A DNA stretch of 64,000 nt, taken from assembly GCA_035578905.1 (NCBI GenBank), contig JAQJVL010000740.1, forward strand, positions 62,001-126,000, written 5' to 3'. This DNA is from Stictocephala bisonia (Eukaryota > Arthropoda > Insecta > Hemiptera > Membracidae). The notes beneath the pieces were generated by a model. That model was not told the origin of the DNA, ran no database searches, and was given only the letters and a program-made list of their open reading frames with translations. Positions within the stretch are counted from its first letter, which is position 1; every line of letters begins with the position of its first letter. Shown one piece after another: positions 1-14,421 of this stretch. The position numbers and the translations under genes were made by a program.

Positions 1-452
1 AAAATCAATGGGTTTGGTAATATTTGGTACACTACGAGAAGGACCAGGGATTTCATTGAAGTCAAAGTTGTGTGTAATGTTTTGACATTCCACTTCGTTT
101 ATGCCTTGCCAAATTTCATTATCCTCTTCTTCGTCATCTGATGAATCAGAATTATCACTTAGAACTTGAGAACGGCGAAATCGTCTTGTAATCGTTGCGT
201 AGGCACAGGTTGCGATGTAGGAGTAGGGCTAGGTGCAGTATAACTTTGAGTTGAAGTAGAAGGTTGGTCAACTGAAACATTTCTCACACTAAATAGGCCT
301 ACATCTCTTTCATTGTCAGAATCTGGAAGATATGTTGGGTCAATGTCACTATCATCCCCATATAAATCAGAAATATCAGAGAAGTCATCGTCTGAAATGT
401 CTAAGTTTAGTTGTCGATCAACTTCACGGTCTTTTATGTTTTGATCACTCAT
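1..452 (-). pseudogene. piggyBac transposase, N-terminal acidic region, frameshifted
   Basis: Starts at ATG 450-452. The first ~90 residues are very acidic (DISDDDFSDISDLYGDDSD), typical of the disordered N terminus of piggyBac transposases. The frame ends at 159, but coding continues leftward in another frame with DNSDSSDDEEEDNEIW and FNEIPGPSRSVPN, ending at the window edge. This suggests a single indel near 160-175. The DDD catalytic core would lie left of the window. The copy is probably dead, unless the rest is intact and the frameshift is a sequencing error. Confidence 0.8.
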
Positions 453-813
453 TATTCACTATATACAACACACTAATCACTAACAAAATACATTTTCAAA
501 AAATATTACAAGTAACGAAAATAATATTTACAATATACAACAATAACTAACACGTAAACAATAATATAACCTCGAACAACACAGCTCGCCAGACGGCTGA
601 CGTGACACTGCCCAGCGCGGCAAACTGTGGCTGGTGGTTTGGCGCGCTACACTGTCAGCTGTTTGTATCCTATCGAGTATACAGACATGAGTCAAATTAA
701 TGCTTCGCTATTAAAATATATGGATTCACAATGAAGTACAGAACATAATACACGTTAATTGTTTTAAAGAAAAACCACAAAAAAGCTAATTATAATTGCT
801 AGTATCTCACTGA

Positions 814-921
814 CGATATACCGTCGGCTGGTATTTTTCGGAATATTTTTACCGACGATGTATCGGCGGCCTGGGGTTTTTAGGTAGTAAAATCTACCGA
901 TGGTATATCGGCGGCTGGGGT
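814..921. repeat. Subterminal repeats of the piggyBac end
   Basis: Three related copies of a motif close to ACCG(A/T)(T/C)G(G/T)TATATCGGCGGC lie at about 814-833, 851-874 and 896-921, the last next to the terminal CCCTTT/TTAA. Repeats like these often serve as transposase binding sites; that role is inferred. Confidence 0.6.
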
Positions 922-1041
922 CCAAAGGGTTAAATAACTTTCCACTAATAGAGTTTCCTTATCCATTTGATCAAGTCTGGTGCAGTATTAATAATCCACT
1001 TTGTTTTCTTCTGTGGACTATTATAGGTTTTTAACTAAACA

Positions 1042-1207
1042 TTTTTAATAATTCCACAATTGTTAATGTTTGATTAATGTATTTTCACCAGTTACGGCAT
1101 CTTCAGATCATTATAACCAAATTGTACCTGGTTATTATGATCTGAAGATGCCATAACTGGTAAAAATGCATTAATCAAAAATTAAAAATTGTGGAATTAT
1201 TAAAAAA
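1042..1207. repeat. Palindromic element with ~75-base arms
   Basis: The arms around a centre at ~1122 are inverted copies: CCAGTTACGGCATCTTCAG on the left against CTGAAGATGCCATAACTGG on the right, extending out to the shared AATAATTCCACAATT. It has no coding potential. The layout CTGAAGA, GCC, GGT, GAAA resembles the hammerhead-like ends of the Penelope-like elements in this window. It may be a relic of two inverted Penelope termini or a foldback MITE. Confidence 0.7.
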
Positions 1208-1376
1208 TTTTAATTTAAATCCACCAAGTACCAAAAATATTATAGGTCTGACGGCCCTAATAGAGTTAACAGTATTATAAGATACAAAATGTTAACTTTA
1301 CAACTGATTTTGTATAGAGGATAATTAGACAAACTTGTATTCTGCTAAGCAAATGAAAATATGAAAATGACCTTAC

Positions 1377-1559
1377 TTATTGTTAGACTCTACGATGTAA
1401 TCATAAAATATTTTGTCAGAGATAAGTTGATCCATGGACACACAGAAGTTGATATCTTCTTTGCTATTATTGCCCAATTGACATAATTCCTTATTTAGGT
1501 TAAACAGATATTCTCTTGTTGGCTCACAGTCTTCTCTTTTCCATTTACAAATTATGTAC
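1377..1559 (-). CDS. CMTR1: CMTR1 exon, end of the methyltransferase domain
   Basis: Exon of 183 bases, acceptor attttag and donor gtaagg. It encodes (R)[28 protein letters not shown] and [10 protein letters not shown], aligning with the region after ANSERY in animal CMTR1. It ends in phase 2. The following exon lies left of the window or beyond the transposon at 1-933. Confidence 0.9.
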
Positions 1560-4500
1560 CTAAAATAAAAATAATATTTAAAATGTTATATTAGTGATAT
1601 TATATATAATTTTAAGAAAGTCATTTTTATCACTGCTAAAATTGTACCCATATACTAAAATTAATATCTTTTACCTAACCAACATGTTTGTTTTTGACTG
1701 ATTCAAAAACCTCTGCTTTGTGGCTTGGTGGCCATTTGTGAATTGATTTAATATTAAGCAGTATTATGTAATGAACCTGCAGTTCATGGCCGAATAAATG
1801 TGCATCGAAATATTATAACTAATATGGCCAACCCACACTGTTATGAAGTCAGCTGGAGCTTGATACTAAAAAAATGTAAAGCAGTAATCAAACCATGACA
1901 GTGCTATTACTGATCTTAAAAAAGTAGAACATCTTTTCTTCAATGCATCTTTTAACTGCTAGTTACATTTGTATTTAAATCTTCCTTCTTGATCTCACTT
2001 CATATTATAAAAAGAAATAATATCTCTTGCCTTATTGCCTTGTTCTTCAATTCAGCTCTTATATCACAAACTATGATAAGTACACTTTTATAATTACTTC
2101 ATTGTTGATATTCATTTCTTCCAATGTTTTTACTGTTGTATCCTACACTTACTAAATCAATGAAGAGTGTTACTGGCTACTTCACTGATATTGTAGCTCT
2201 GACCCAAGATTTATTACTTAAGTTAATAATTCAGACAAGCCTATTTTATAGGAATAATTTTTAAACATAACACTTTAGATTAGTAAAACTTATCACAAAC
2301 ATACTTATGTTTAAGAAGTCAAGTTCTACATTACTTAACTCACTAATAGAAGGTATTCAAATTTAAATTCTCAACATTTAAAAAACTAACAGAATTTCAT
2401 CCAACTTAAATTATATAAATTACCGGTTTGTGGCAAAACTACCTTTGTGAAAAGCTTAGCAACATTCTTGTCATATGTCCCTGTAAAACCTAAATAAACC
2501 ACTACTGGGTCTGAGAAGGAATCAGCTAATGCTGGAAGTGGAAATTATTGTATTTCAGGAAATACTAACAATCACACCACTAAATTTCTCGTTTACATGT
2601 ACTTTATGACATGTGCATTTGAAAATGTTATCATAAGTTTGAATAATGTTCATTCTAGTTTAAATAAAGAAAGCAGCAGAGTTTTTACTAATTTTCACTG
2701 TGTATCAACTTTACACTTTTATTACTCAAAACTCAAATTGTAATATATGGTGGGCAGAACATTTTTTCAGTAAGTTTTTTTTAATTTCAGAATTTTAACT
2801 TTTGAAAAAAGGTACTTATCTATCTCCTGAAACAACGTTTTCTTTACTTATAGGGGTTGTAAACTTAATTACTTAGTCACGTTTTAATCCTTATGAAGTG
2901 TATTGTTACAATACATTAATTTTATAAGCATGATTAAATTTAATCCTTTTAAAGTGATTTAAAACAATTTAAATTATTCAATTTTAAGTGATTTTAAATT
3001 TATTTGATAAGATTAAGTTGACTGATAAGTTACAAGCAAACAAACCAGTTAACAACAGATATATGTCTTTAAAATTAACTAAACATGATGAACAGTACAG
3101 TGAAATAAAAACAAGGCAATGGCTATGTTTAATTATTAGAGCTGTGTGAGTACTCGAAACTTTGAGTATTTGTTCGATTATTTTACTACTCACACTCGGC
3201 TCGAAGCTTCCAAAACTACTCGAGTAGTTTGTTATGTGTAATTATGAACTAAACAATACGCCTAAGAATAGGGAGTACAGGATGACAGTCAAATGAACTA
3301 GTCAACATATTACAAACAAGTTTGTTTATTATTATTTGAACCAGTTCAATTCAAAGTAAACAACAGAGCTGGGAAAGTAGCGATCACACAAGTTGCTTGA
3401 CCGAGTCGAGTCTACTAGTCTCTTGCAACCTAATCTAAAATAGCATGAATAAAACAGAAGTTCTGGTAAGTGTCTTCATGACCCAAGAAAGGGGACGAGA
3501 GATCCAGTTCAAGATGCTAAAAACAACCTGTCACAATCTAATGGTCTGTAGGCCGTGGAAAATATGCCTATTTTTGTTCATATCAATAATATTGCTCAAT
3601 CAAAAGGGTCCTGAGAACGGGCCACTTTACATCCCAAGAACAGAACTTTCCATCTTTTCTTGGCGAAAGTTCATTATCGTATATTTTCGCGAGTCGATTG
3701 AAGTTTATTTTGTTTTTTAATCTGAGCTCGGAATTTCCCAATGATTTGACGTAAGAAAATACTGTATCATAACATATAAAATATGATAATGGCGTTCTAG
3801 CTGCACCTGACCATAACATTATTGATTTATTTTCTGACAAATTAAAAATAGATATATATATATTATTACGTAAACAACTTAGATTGCCAAAACTGTGTGT
3901 AACATTTGCGCATACAGTATTTTTTTCTGTCAAATTGTTGAATGGTTTCCTGACTAGGTTAGACAATAGCAAATATGAGTGTAAAAGGTGGTAAAATACG
4001 ATAATTTTGATTCCTAAACTCACTGACTGTTTCCCGTTTCAAATTGTTACTACTTTTGTCGATGTAAAAAGCAAAACAATCAATCTAACTGAGGGAGAAA
4101 CATGTTGTCGGAAGACCTTTTCAAAACAAAATACGACAAATTTTGAGATTTGGAAAATAATTTTTATTGAAGCGAAGCCTTATCAAACGTCTCGTTTTTT
4201 ATTCATAAGTTTATAATTTAACTGCCCACAATCTTCATTCTATCACTAGTTGGCACTTAGCTGATATTTCAGACTGCATCTCGTTACCAATATCAGCTAG
4301 ACCTATTATATTAGCCAACTACGTCTATGGTTTTCATTTGAATACGCCAAGTTTTCATAACTTTCTCGTTAAGTAATGATTATTTATCTGTTGTTCAGTA
4401 TAGCCTCATGTATTGAAATAGTTTCAAGTTGCACACATTTCATTACCAATCATAACTTAAAAACTAATCTATCCTCAGCGACTTTAAAAATTATTTTTAG

Positions 4501-7500
4501 TAAACCTGCTTAGTTATTAGTTACTATCAATCGATTTAACTACTTTGTCATCCAGATTTTCAAATTTGATTGTATAATTCACTGCTTATTTCCAGTTAAT
4601 TGTAACTTTGTTATTACTAATTTAAATACCCACAGACCCACTTTTCATGGAGTGTACACAGTAAATTTTCTGCTGAGAGGAGGCAATTCTGAAAGCAACT
4701 GACTGCATTTGGCAATGACACCTGAATTTTAGCATCAGTTTGGTTGGATAGTTATAGTTTATTTATCCAACTTAAAAGTACTTCCTAACAAGCTTCACTA
4801 CTGTACACTTCGAAAAGTGTACACTTTGAACGGAACTACCAGATAAACATATCGTCCAGGTATGAAACGGTATAATTGGCTTGCATAGAAAATCTTATCT
4901 GTGATATGAGTGAACAGATGAAATCTTCATAATCCACATTGTTTCAATTAATAATATACTGTACTTTCTCACATAATATTAGTCATGAGTTAAGGAAATA
5001 GATTAAACAAAACAATGCCACATAAAAATTTAGGAAGGCAGGAAGTAAAAATGTTTATTTATCAAATGTTACAGTTACAAACAACAAATCAAAATTATTG
5101 TGTTCAGTTTAGATGTATATATTTACGAATCTGGCAAAATTTAACATAGGCTTAGGATGGTGTCTGCCTTTTAAGTTGTCTTGGGTGAACATGAAATCCT
5201 TCTGTAAATACTCGCTTGAAAATACTCTATACTCGAAAAAAACTCCAACTACTTGACTAGACTCGAACTAAAAAATCACTACTCGCCATCATGAATATTT
5301 AAACTAATCCTTATATTTAACAGAACTTGTTGGTATTAATAAAATTTATTATCCTTAGAAATCCTGTGTAATATAATTTTACTTAGTCAATAGTCATACT
5401 AACATATTAACAATCCATATTTAGTTAGCAGGTTATACATAATGCTTATGCTAATTTAGGTACTTCTTTTTTGTAGTAAGATCCATTGAATGAGTTATAT
5501 TGTGAAGCCTAAAGGCAACCAAACAATGACATGCAGGTGTTTGTATAGCGCAGAGAGATGCTATTTTCTACCCCTTCAAAGACAGAATATAACCACCAGA
5601 AAATGGACTGATTGTTGTGCACACAATGCATGTTAAAGCGGTTTGTAAAAAAATGTCATCCGGTATTTTTGCACTAAGAAGAATGTTAAATTTTTGTTCA
5701 GAAAAAACATTAAAATTAATCTACTACTCTTTTATACATTCTCATTTATCATTTGGATTAATACTTTATGGTGGAACTTCTGTTAAAAACCTTAATGCTA
5801 TTTTACTGTTACAAAAAGAGTCAATAAGAGTAATGTGTAAATTAAATTGGGATGTTTCTGTTAAAAACCATTTTAAAGACATGAGCATTATGACAGTCTA
5901 TAGTCTATATATTTTCCAATTAATTTTATATGTACATAAAAATGCAGATTCATTGCCAAAATTAGGCAATTACCATAATTATAAAACCCGTTCAAGTGAC
6001 ATTTTTTCTTATCCTCGTCACAGACTCTCTCTTTTTGAAAATAAACCTTCGTATTGTGGAGTAAAATTTTTTAATCATTTACTCACAGAAATTAAATGTA
6101 TTAAAAACTATTTAAAATTTAAGAATGCTGCAAAAAAATACTTAATAAATAAATTTTTGTATAGCATAAGTGAATATTTTAGTTAAGACTATTTATGTAA
6201 TACAACTGTGACGCCATTCAAATGTACAAGTTGTACTGTTATGAATAAAGTGTTTTGATTGATTGATTGATTGATTGATTCATGTTCCAGTTCTTATATA
6301 GTACGTTGGCCAAGACAAAAACTATCCTGCTCAAATGGGATACTGTACTAAGATTGAGAATCAACTATATTCCAACTATATTCCATTTGATCTGAAACAA
6401 TCTGTTATATAAAATAGACTCGAACACCTTTGAGGGGAGAGAAGATAGCACGGGTGTATGATTTTTTATTTTGTTTCTCACATCTTTTTTAAAGATCTGA
6501 ACTACTCTTGTAAGTTTCCATGCATCAGGAAAAAAAATTTCGTAACTGAGAGATAAAATATATAAGTGAAAGGACGAAACAAATAGCTTTTGTCATGCTA
6601 TGGGTGAAACTCGAGTTTTAATATAATTTAAAGATAAAAATTTTAATTAAAAGGATATGTTCTGAGTTTGAGTTTATTGGATTTATCTTCTCTGGTAATT
6701 TTCTAATGGGCTATCTCTCCTTTTAATTAAAATTTCAAACAAGTATTTTTGTATATTGTTCTTTGTTTGTGGTTTAAATTTACATTATGATTTAGACTTA
6801 AGAATCTCAGTGAATATTTTCATAAAAAAATTAATTTGACAAAAATAAACTTAGATAGTAAACTCACCTCTCTGAGTTAGCGGGGCGGCTGGTATTTGGT
6901 TTGTGTATGCTGATTCGGTCAAACGCCCTGTACAGGAGGTAGACAAGGCCAACACTGAAGGGAGAGAATATGTCAAATAGCTTACAAACAAAATGGCCAC
7001 CAGTGCGTACGATGCACAAGGCGACTAGGAACTGACACAAGTATAACTGTTTGGACAATAGCTCTTGTATGTTCTCTTGGCCATCCACTGAGAAACCCTG
7101 ATCACAAACAGTCCTATATGAGCAAAACAACAATTCATTGATGATAAGAGGAATTGATTAATAAATTGACAAGAACACAACATTATGACCAAGATGCATT
7201 TGAAATACACTATTGTTTATCTTTTTGATAAAAATTAATCGTAATAAAAGTATGGGAAGTTAACTATGGGACATTTGAAAATAGAAAAACATTTCTAGGA
7301 TTTGATAAAATTAGACGTCATAATTAAGCATGCTAATGTATGGCAGACATTACTAGCAAACCTTCACTCTAACAGTACTTTAGGTAGGATTCAAATAACT
7401 CATCCCCTCCACTGTTGTATATCATTTTTAAATAATAAATACATCTTATTTTGACGATTTCAGGCACCATAAAAATAATAAATGATGTTTGTGCTTTTTA

Positions 7501-8593
7501 GGATGCATGAAGGATAGGAATGATGGAATACATAAAAGGGAATTCAAATAATAGAGGAAGGATGGTAAAAAATTTAAGGGATGTTTTCCTGAGGAATTAG
7601 AATTATCATAAAAATTAGGGTTGTGCAAGTAGCTCGAATTTCGAGTTTTTTTAGAGTTTTTTTTTTTTTAATTCAAACTTGATTCGAGTTTAAAAAAAAA
7701 CTCAAAAAAATCTAGTCCAGTTTTGCCATATTAATCTTTGAATGTAAGCATTATAATCAAGAAAAATATCCCATTTATAAAACAGATTATAAAAAAATTA
7801 ATATTTTATATAGGCTACTGTACTTAAAATATAATCCATAAAATCGTAACCATAGAGTTGTTCTTTCGTGATTAACGCACACCATTCTCGATGGTATGGC
7901 CATGGCGATTTCGAAAAAAGTAGTCTCGTTATTTATAAAGAAGGCACATCCAAATAAGATGTTCCAAATAATCGTCACTAGTTATTGATACATAACGTGA
8001 TAACTGGTAGCGGTAACAAAGAATCAGTTATTGAACCATATCAGAACTTCGTTACCCAGCCAACATTTGAAACTAACTGTTGCATTTATTTTCTGGATCG
8101 TCTTTTATAAGTTCATGACGATTCAGTTATTATAAAAACAATATTAAAATAACTGTTTCGGGAGCTGGCTCTGAGGAGAACACTCATGGGTCTGGTATTC
8201 CTGTGCAGACTGGTCGGAGGTGAGGTGGATGATGCCGCTTGCTTGGCCGGTCTGTCTATCCGTGTGCCTACCTTCCGAAGTAGAAATAAACTTCTTTTCA
8301 CTCTCCCATACTGCTGCACAGCCTCTCATGCTTTTTCCCCTCTTTTTCAGTTTATGAGAGCTTACAATTTACTAATCTCTAGTGAGCAGGAAATTGATAT
8401 ATTTTTTGACCCTCCAAACATTTTTAAATCAAAATGCCTAACAGCGTTGAGTTTATTAAATGTATAACTATTTTTATACCTTGTTGTAAAATAATCTTGT
8501 TATCTGATGTATGTTGATTACCATTTTTTACTGTATTATTATTATTATTATTTATTTATTTGTTTTTGTTTTTCATATGTATTTATTTGTATG

Positions 8594-8634
<41 letters not shown>

Positions 8635-11600
8635 ATGTGTATGCGCGCTTAAATGTTGTTAAGGTTAAATTGTATTTCTTACTGTTTGCATTTGGTTATT
8701 AGACATGATCAGTCACTAATTTATACAATATTAAGTTACTGTTATGAATCTTCAGAGTAGGCTATATTTCTCATTTGTTATTTATTATATTGCCGTATTT
8801 ATTATTACTTTTAGGTTAAAGCATGTCACTGTTGGTAATATTTTTAGTTATTTATTTAACTTATCTATTAATAAGAGTAATATTATGGTTTATATTATGT
8901 GCATGAAGTGAGCTCAAGAAACCCCAGCATGAACTTTAAGAATAAATTGAACTGCTTTAGTGTAATTGGTTTTGTAAACTGTTCTAAAGCATGCAAATAA
9001 AATAAAATAAAATAAAAATAAAAATAAAACTGATATAAATATTTTTAAGTGATAAGTGACCTGAAAAGAGAGCACTGGACTATATTGTACAACAGAGCGG
9101 TGTAAAATAAATTTGTTTATTTTGACTGTGTATTCAAGTATTGCTTAATAAGAATTTTCCTACAGTAAATATATGATAAAAATGTCACAGAAAAAGATAG
9201 AAAACAATAAAATTAGTTTGAACTGGTTACAGGTTAGTATAAATATTTTTAATAAAACTAGGCAGGAGCATAACAAAATCATTAAACAAAACAAGAGTCT
9301 GATAAATAAACTATTATAAAAATAAACTATAATAAACGATAATAAAACAGAATGAAAGAAATTTTGGGGATACTAATTTCTCCAAAGAAAAGAATGACGA
9401 TTACTGAAAAAAACCTGAAAAACCAACTAAAGCAGCATGACAGTTTATCTCTGAACTATGCAGATGTAGAATGTGTTAGTGAACGTTACTTAGGTAAGTT
9501 TGCTGATGGCCTATCTCTCCTTATACAATATTTGCTGGCCTAGTGCCCTTCAGCTAACCTAAAATAACTTTCTATTATGCTTATGGTTCACTTGTTACGA
9601 AGATAAAAATGTCCTACAATAATTATGAACTATTCCAAATCGATTCTCTTAACCCTTCAAGCACCATTTATATTTTTGCCAGTTTTTCATTTAATAATTA
9701 TTTATTGTAAACTAATCTAAACTATATTTTACAGTTGTTCATTTTTTTCTTTCATTCCGTACAAGAAAATAAAAGTCACAAATACTTTTTTAGCTTTTAT
9801 AACCTTGGAGTATTTATTTTTTCATGTAAATGATTATGTAAACTAACAGCATTAAGCTTGAGAATGAGCCGTATGTTCTATGGAATTATAAAACATATGA
9901 TTTATTTATTTTGTACATCACATTACATCCACATAAGAAATGTCTCTTAGACAGATGAATCATCAAAAATTCTCAAAACTAAAACATGAGTATACAACGT
10001 ACACAATGACACACTATCAATAGTAATACAGACAATAGTACTTACAAATCTTACAAATTATGGATTTTTTATGCCTATCTACTATCTTCCAAAATTTCTT
10101 CTAAGCTGTTTTAGATTATTACTCAAAAATTATTACTTAATTTAAAATTTATGTTTGCTTGAATTTAAAGGTACAGTTACACATAATTACAAATTGATGA
10201 GGTGGTAAAATTAAGATATGATAAAAGCGTTGGATCCTTGTCTCGCATTCTATTACTGTGCATAAATTAACCAAGGATGGAATAAATGTAGAACAAGTTC
10301 ATTAGTGTTAAATGCAAAAAATTAATCCGATGATAGCTGTTGCATATGAAGCCCCCTTCTCACTTCTCGCCCAGCAATAAATTCATTGAAAATTATTAAT
10401 AATCTGTCTAAACATCTGTTGCAGTTAACAAACATCATTTTTTAATATAAACAAATGTACATGTTATGGTTATGTATATTTAGTGGAAGAAAAATATGTT
10501 TATGTTAGTTATTGATTTTAAATGTTTACTTTCTATTTATTTATCAATATTTTTGAAAATGTTCTACAATTATTTATCTACAACTATTTATTTTCTGAAT
10601 ACTACTATCAATGGATAAACAGACAAATCAACAAAAATATACAGTAATTATACATACCATAGTTAATTTGACCAGTACAAGGTTTTTAAATAGTATCATA
10701 TGATTGTTTTGTAAATAAAATGCCTTTTAAATTGTATCAATGATTGTGTTTTAAATAAAATGCACTTTAAATGTTATCATAAGATTGTTTTGTAAATTAA
10801 ATGGCCATCAAATTGACATTACTGAACATATAAATACTTGTTATAGATGAAACATGTGGTTGGGTGGTTCTCAGCAATGATATGGCAACACTGCCTAAAC
10901 ATGTCTTTAATTATAAGAGTATTAAATCCTAATACAGTAGAATCTCTGTTATCCGAGTCCCGATTAACCAAGCCTCTGGGTTAACCGAGCTAGTCATCAG
11001 ATGATGAAAATATACATAAAGCTATTAATAAAAGGAAAACTATAGCACAACACATCATGTAATCGTTTGACCAGTAATCAGTGTCTCAATTGGCTGTTGG
11101 AGGTGCTGCAGGGCCATCACGAGACATATTTTAGATATTGTACCCTACTATAGGAATAATTTTCCCACCCAAATGCATTCACTTATGACACATCACCACC
11201 TCACACCAACGGCTTAGTCGGCTCTGCTCTCGCACTAAATGTGGTTGTTTTAGTGACCTGACTTTCATGATTTTTTAATACAGTATTGGAAATTTTGTAG
11301 CAATTTTATGTTGTTACTGTTACTGTACAATATTTTATTCAAGTGTTTGGATATGAGTGGTAAATGGTTGACAGCTGATTATAAAGTATTTGGATATGAG
11401 TGGTAAATGGTTGACAGCTGATTATAAACGAAATTGAAATTATGAATCAATCAGTGTTTTCATCGCCAATGTGTAAGACAAATGTGGTATTGATAGGATA
11501 AATTTGTTCAGGTAAAATGTTGTATGGTTCCCTGCACTATTAAGAAAGTAATGCAGATTGCGTTAAACATCAGGATTCATACAATACGATAAATTCATTC

Positions 11601-14365
11601 GGTAATCGGACTGAACGGTACCCTGCACTTAAAACTAAGACGCAAATACTATTGTGGACTACAGATAGATGAAATACGAAAGGTAGAGTGAGAAAATGAT
11701 ACAGGGAGATCGGTTAACATGAATACTCTATTTTCATTGTTAACAAATGTAACGTTAGAGGAAATTACCCATCCACAATGCTGCCTATGGGCATTACATT
11801 AGATTTCTACTATTAATTTCTATTATTGTAGTTTTTTACCGACTGTTGTAAAGTTTTAAAATGGAATACTTATTCCAACTTCTTACCATCCTGCGGTAAC
11901 ACAACTTTTAAAAGACATAACCTGATGTTTCTACTTTATTTCAGGACTGTAACTAAATTTACACTATTTTACGTTTTTCTTGTAATAAACTAGCTTTGTA
12001 CATTATTTTCACCATAAACTCCGTTTTACCCGAGTTTTTACGTATCCGAGATAGTCTCGGTTCCAATTACCTTCGATAACCGAGAGTCTACTGTATACTT
12101 ATTCCTGGTCTAGTGCACTTTGACTTAATCTAAAACTTGTAATTCATTGCGAATTTTTCAAATATTCTAGGTGCCCCTCAAAACCATCCTATGACAGTTT
12201 GAGCATTTTTAGTAGTTTCCTATATATTAAAAAAAAAATAAAATACAATACTTACACCATCTGCCATCATAAAATGGACTCCAATCTGTTGAGTATGGTC
12301 CATAACAAAATGCATCAGACTTTCAATGTTTCCTGGGTCAAATATATTGCCATCATTATTCACTCCTGCGCAAAAAAAAAGAATAATTATATGCAAAATT
12401 GCAACGGTGCAGAAAATGCATGCTAAAGGTCCCTAGAATTTCCCTACAACTAAACTATGTATTCAGTGTCTAAAATTTCCTCCAAAATATGTTAACATAA
12501 TAGAATAATTAAAATAAGACTTTCATTAAGAAAACATGATTTTGACTTAACCCTTTTAATGGCAAGTATAGTTTTCTCAATATAACATTTTGCTGCTGCA
12601 AGCCAACACATTTTCGTCTATTCTACCAATATTTATTTAACTTATAATTCAGAAACTATACTTATACTAGTAGAAAAACAAAGTGTCATCTTCATTTTTA
12701 TGGAATATCAGATTTGCTGTCAATACTTTGCATGTGGATTCTAGCTCCTCTAGGTTATCAGCTCTATTGTCAACACTTTGCATGTGGATTCTAGCTCCTC
12801 TAGGTTATCAGCTCTATTGTCAACACTTTGCATGTGGATTCTAGCTCTGCTAGGTTATCAGCTCTATTGTCAACACTGCATGTGGATTCTAGCTCCTCTA
12901 GGTTATCAGCTCTATTGTCAACACTTTGCATGTGGATTCTAGCTCCTCTAGGTTATCAGCTCTATTGTCAACACTTTGCATGTGGATTCTAGTTTTTCTG
13001 GATTATCAGCTCTACTATCAACACTTTGCATGTGGGTTCCAGTTCTTCTAGGTTATCAGCTCTACTGTCAACACTTTGCATGTGGGTTCTAGTTCTTCTA
13101 GGTTATCAGCTCTACTGTCAACACTTTGCATGTGGGTTCTAGTTCCTCTAAGTTATCAGCTCTATTGTCAACACTTTGCATGTGGGTTCTAGTTCTTCTA
13201 GATTATCAACTCTACTCTCAACACTTTGCATGTGGGTTCTAGTTCATCTAGGTTATCAGCTCTATTGTCAACACTTTGCATGTTGGTTCTAGTTTTTCTA
13301 GGTTATCAGCTCTACTGTCAACACTTTGCATGTGGGTTCTAGTTCCTCTAGATTTACAGCTCTATTGTCAACACTTTGCATGTGGGTTCTAGTTCTTAAA
13401 GATTATCAGCTCTACTGTCAACACTTTGCATGTGGGTTCTAGTTCTTCTAGGTTATCAGCTCTATTGTCAACACTTTGCATGTGGGTTCTAGTTCCTCTA
13501 GGTTATCAGCTCTATTGTCAACACTTTGCATGTGGGTTCTAGTTCCTCTAGGTTATCAGCTCTACTGTCAACACTTTGCATGTGGGTTCTAGTTCCTGTA
13601 GATTATCTGAGTCAGAAGACAGTGAGTTTACAGTTTGAAGAACCAGAGGGGAGAAACAGATTTGTTTATTACGGCTTCTGATGATGAATAATTAGACAGG
13701 AATAGATTGAACCGGTGGCTTGAAGGGGATTAAATATTGTATAAATTGCACGTACAGATTTTACTCGTCACTGTTAAAATATTTAAGCGAGCGGCCTTAG
13801 TGCCGAACTGATCAAGGCAGCGCCACACCGTGCACTACATGACTCCATGTGCCGCCGCAGCGAATGTGTTAATGGTGGAAGAACAATGATTGATGAAAAG
13901 GATTTGGAAGTACATAAGACAATTCAATGACATTGTGACAATTCAAAAACTTGAAAACTTTCGTTGTGAATGATGAGTTCGTCAATAGACTGGATGAACA
14001 GATTAAATAAAACAGACGATTAACAAAGGCTTTTGGATTTATTTTCAACAATTCTTAGAACTACTTCACATGAGATTTCAACTGACTGCGACAGTAAGCT
14101 TCTAGGCTCTAGTTGTCTGTTGAATGTTTCATCTAAGTTGTAGTGTACCTATAAATGTGAGTCCACACACTCACTTGGGAAGTAAAACAGATACAGCCAG
14201 TAATCTAGAGTTAATTTGAAATACAGTGTGACGTCGATTGCCTGAACATCAATTACCCAAAAAGTCAGTTAACTGAACCACAGTATAAAAATTCATTTTT
14301 TTTGTAAGACCAAAAATACTTTCTCATTTTATCAAAACAGAAGAGCCACTTTGAATCTATATATA

Positions 14366-14421
<56 letters not shown>

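Larger units (their letters stand above)
1..933 (-). mobile_element. piggyBac-like transposon, 5' end, runs off the left edge
   Basis: The right boundary is TTAA at 930-933, the target site used by piggyBac, preceded by an end reading inward CCCTTTGGACCCC. An N-terminal transposase fragment lies at 1-452. The other end is outside the window. Confidence 0.85.
8159..9032 (+). mobile_element. 5'-truncated LINE, same family as 19112-23800
   Basis: Begins abruptly inside the last part of ORF2 and runs through a 3' UTR to a (AAAAT)n tail at ~9000-9030. The C-terminal protein is clearly related to the LINE at 19112-23800, and both end in A/T-rich pentamer or tetramer tails. The 3' UTR carries a TA/TG microsatellite. 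Confidence 0.85.

Noticed and set aside
3583..4023. 146-codon minus-strand frame
   Set aside because: No recognised motif, overlaps another open frame, and lies within a degenerate hAT-like element; kept only as context.
12718..13598. Regularly spaced repeats that could look like a CRISPR array
   Set aside because: The 50-base units abut without unique spacers and the context is eukaryotic; it is a minisatellite.
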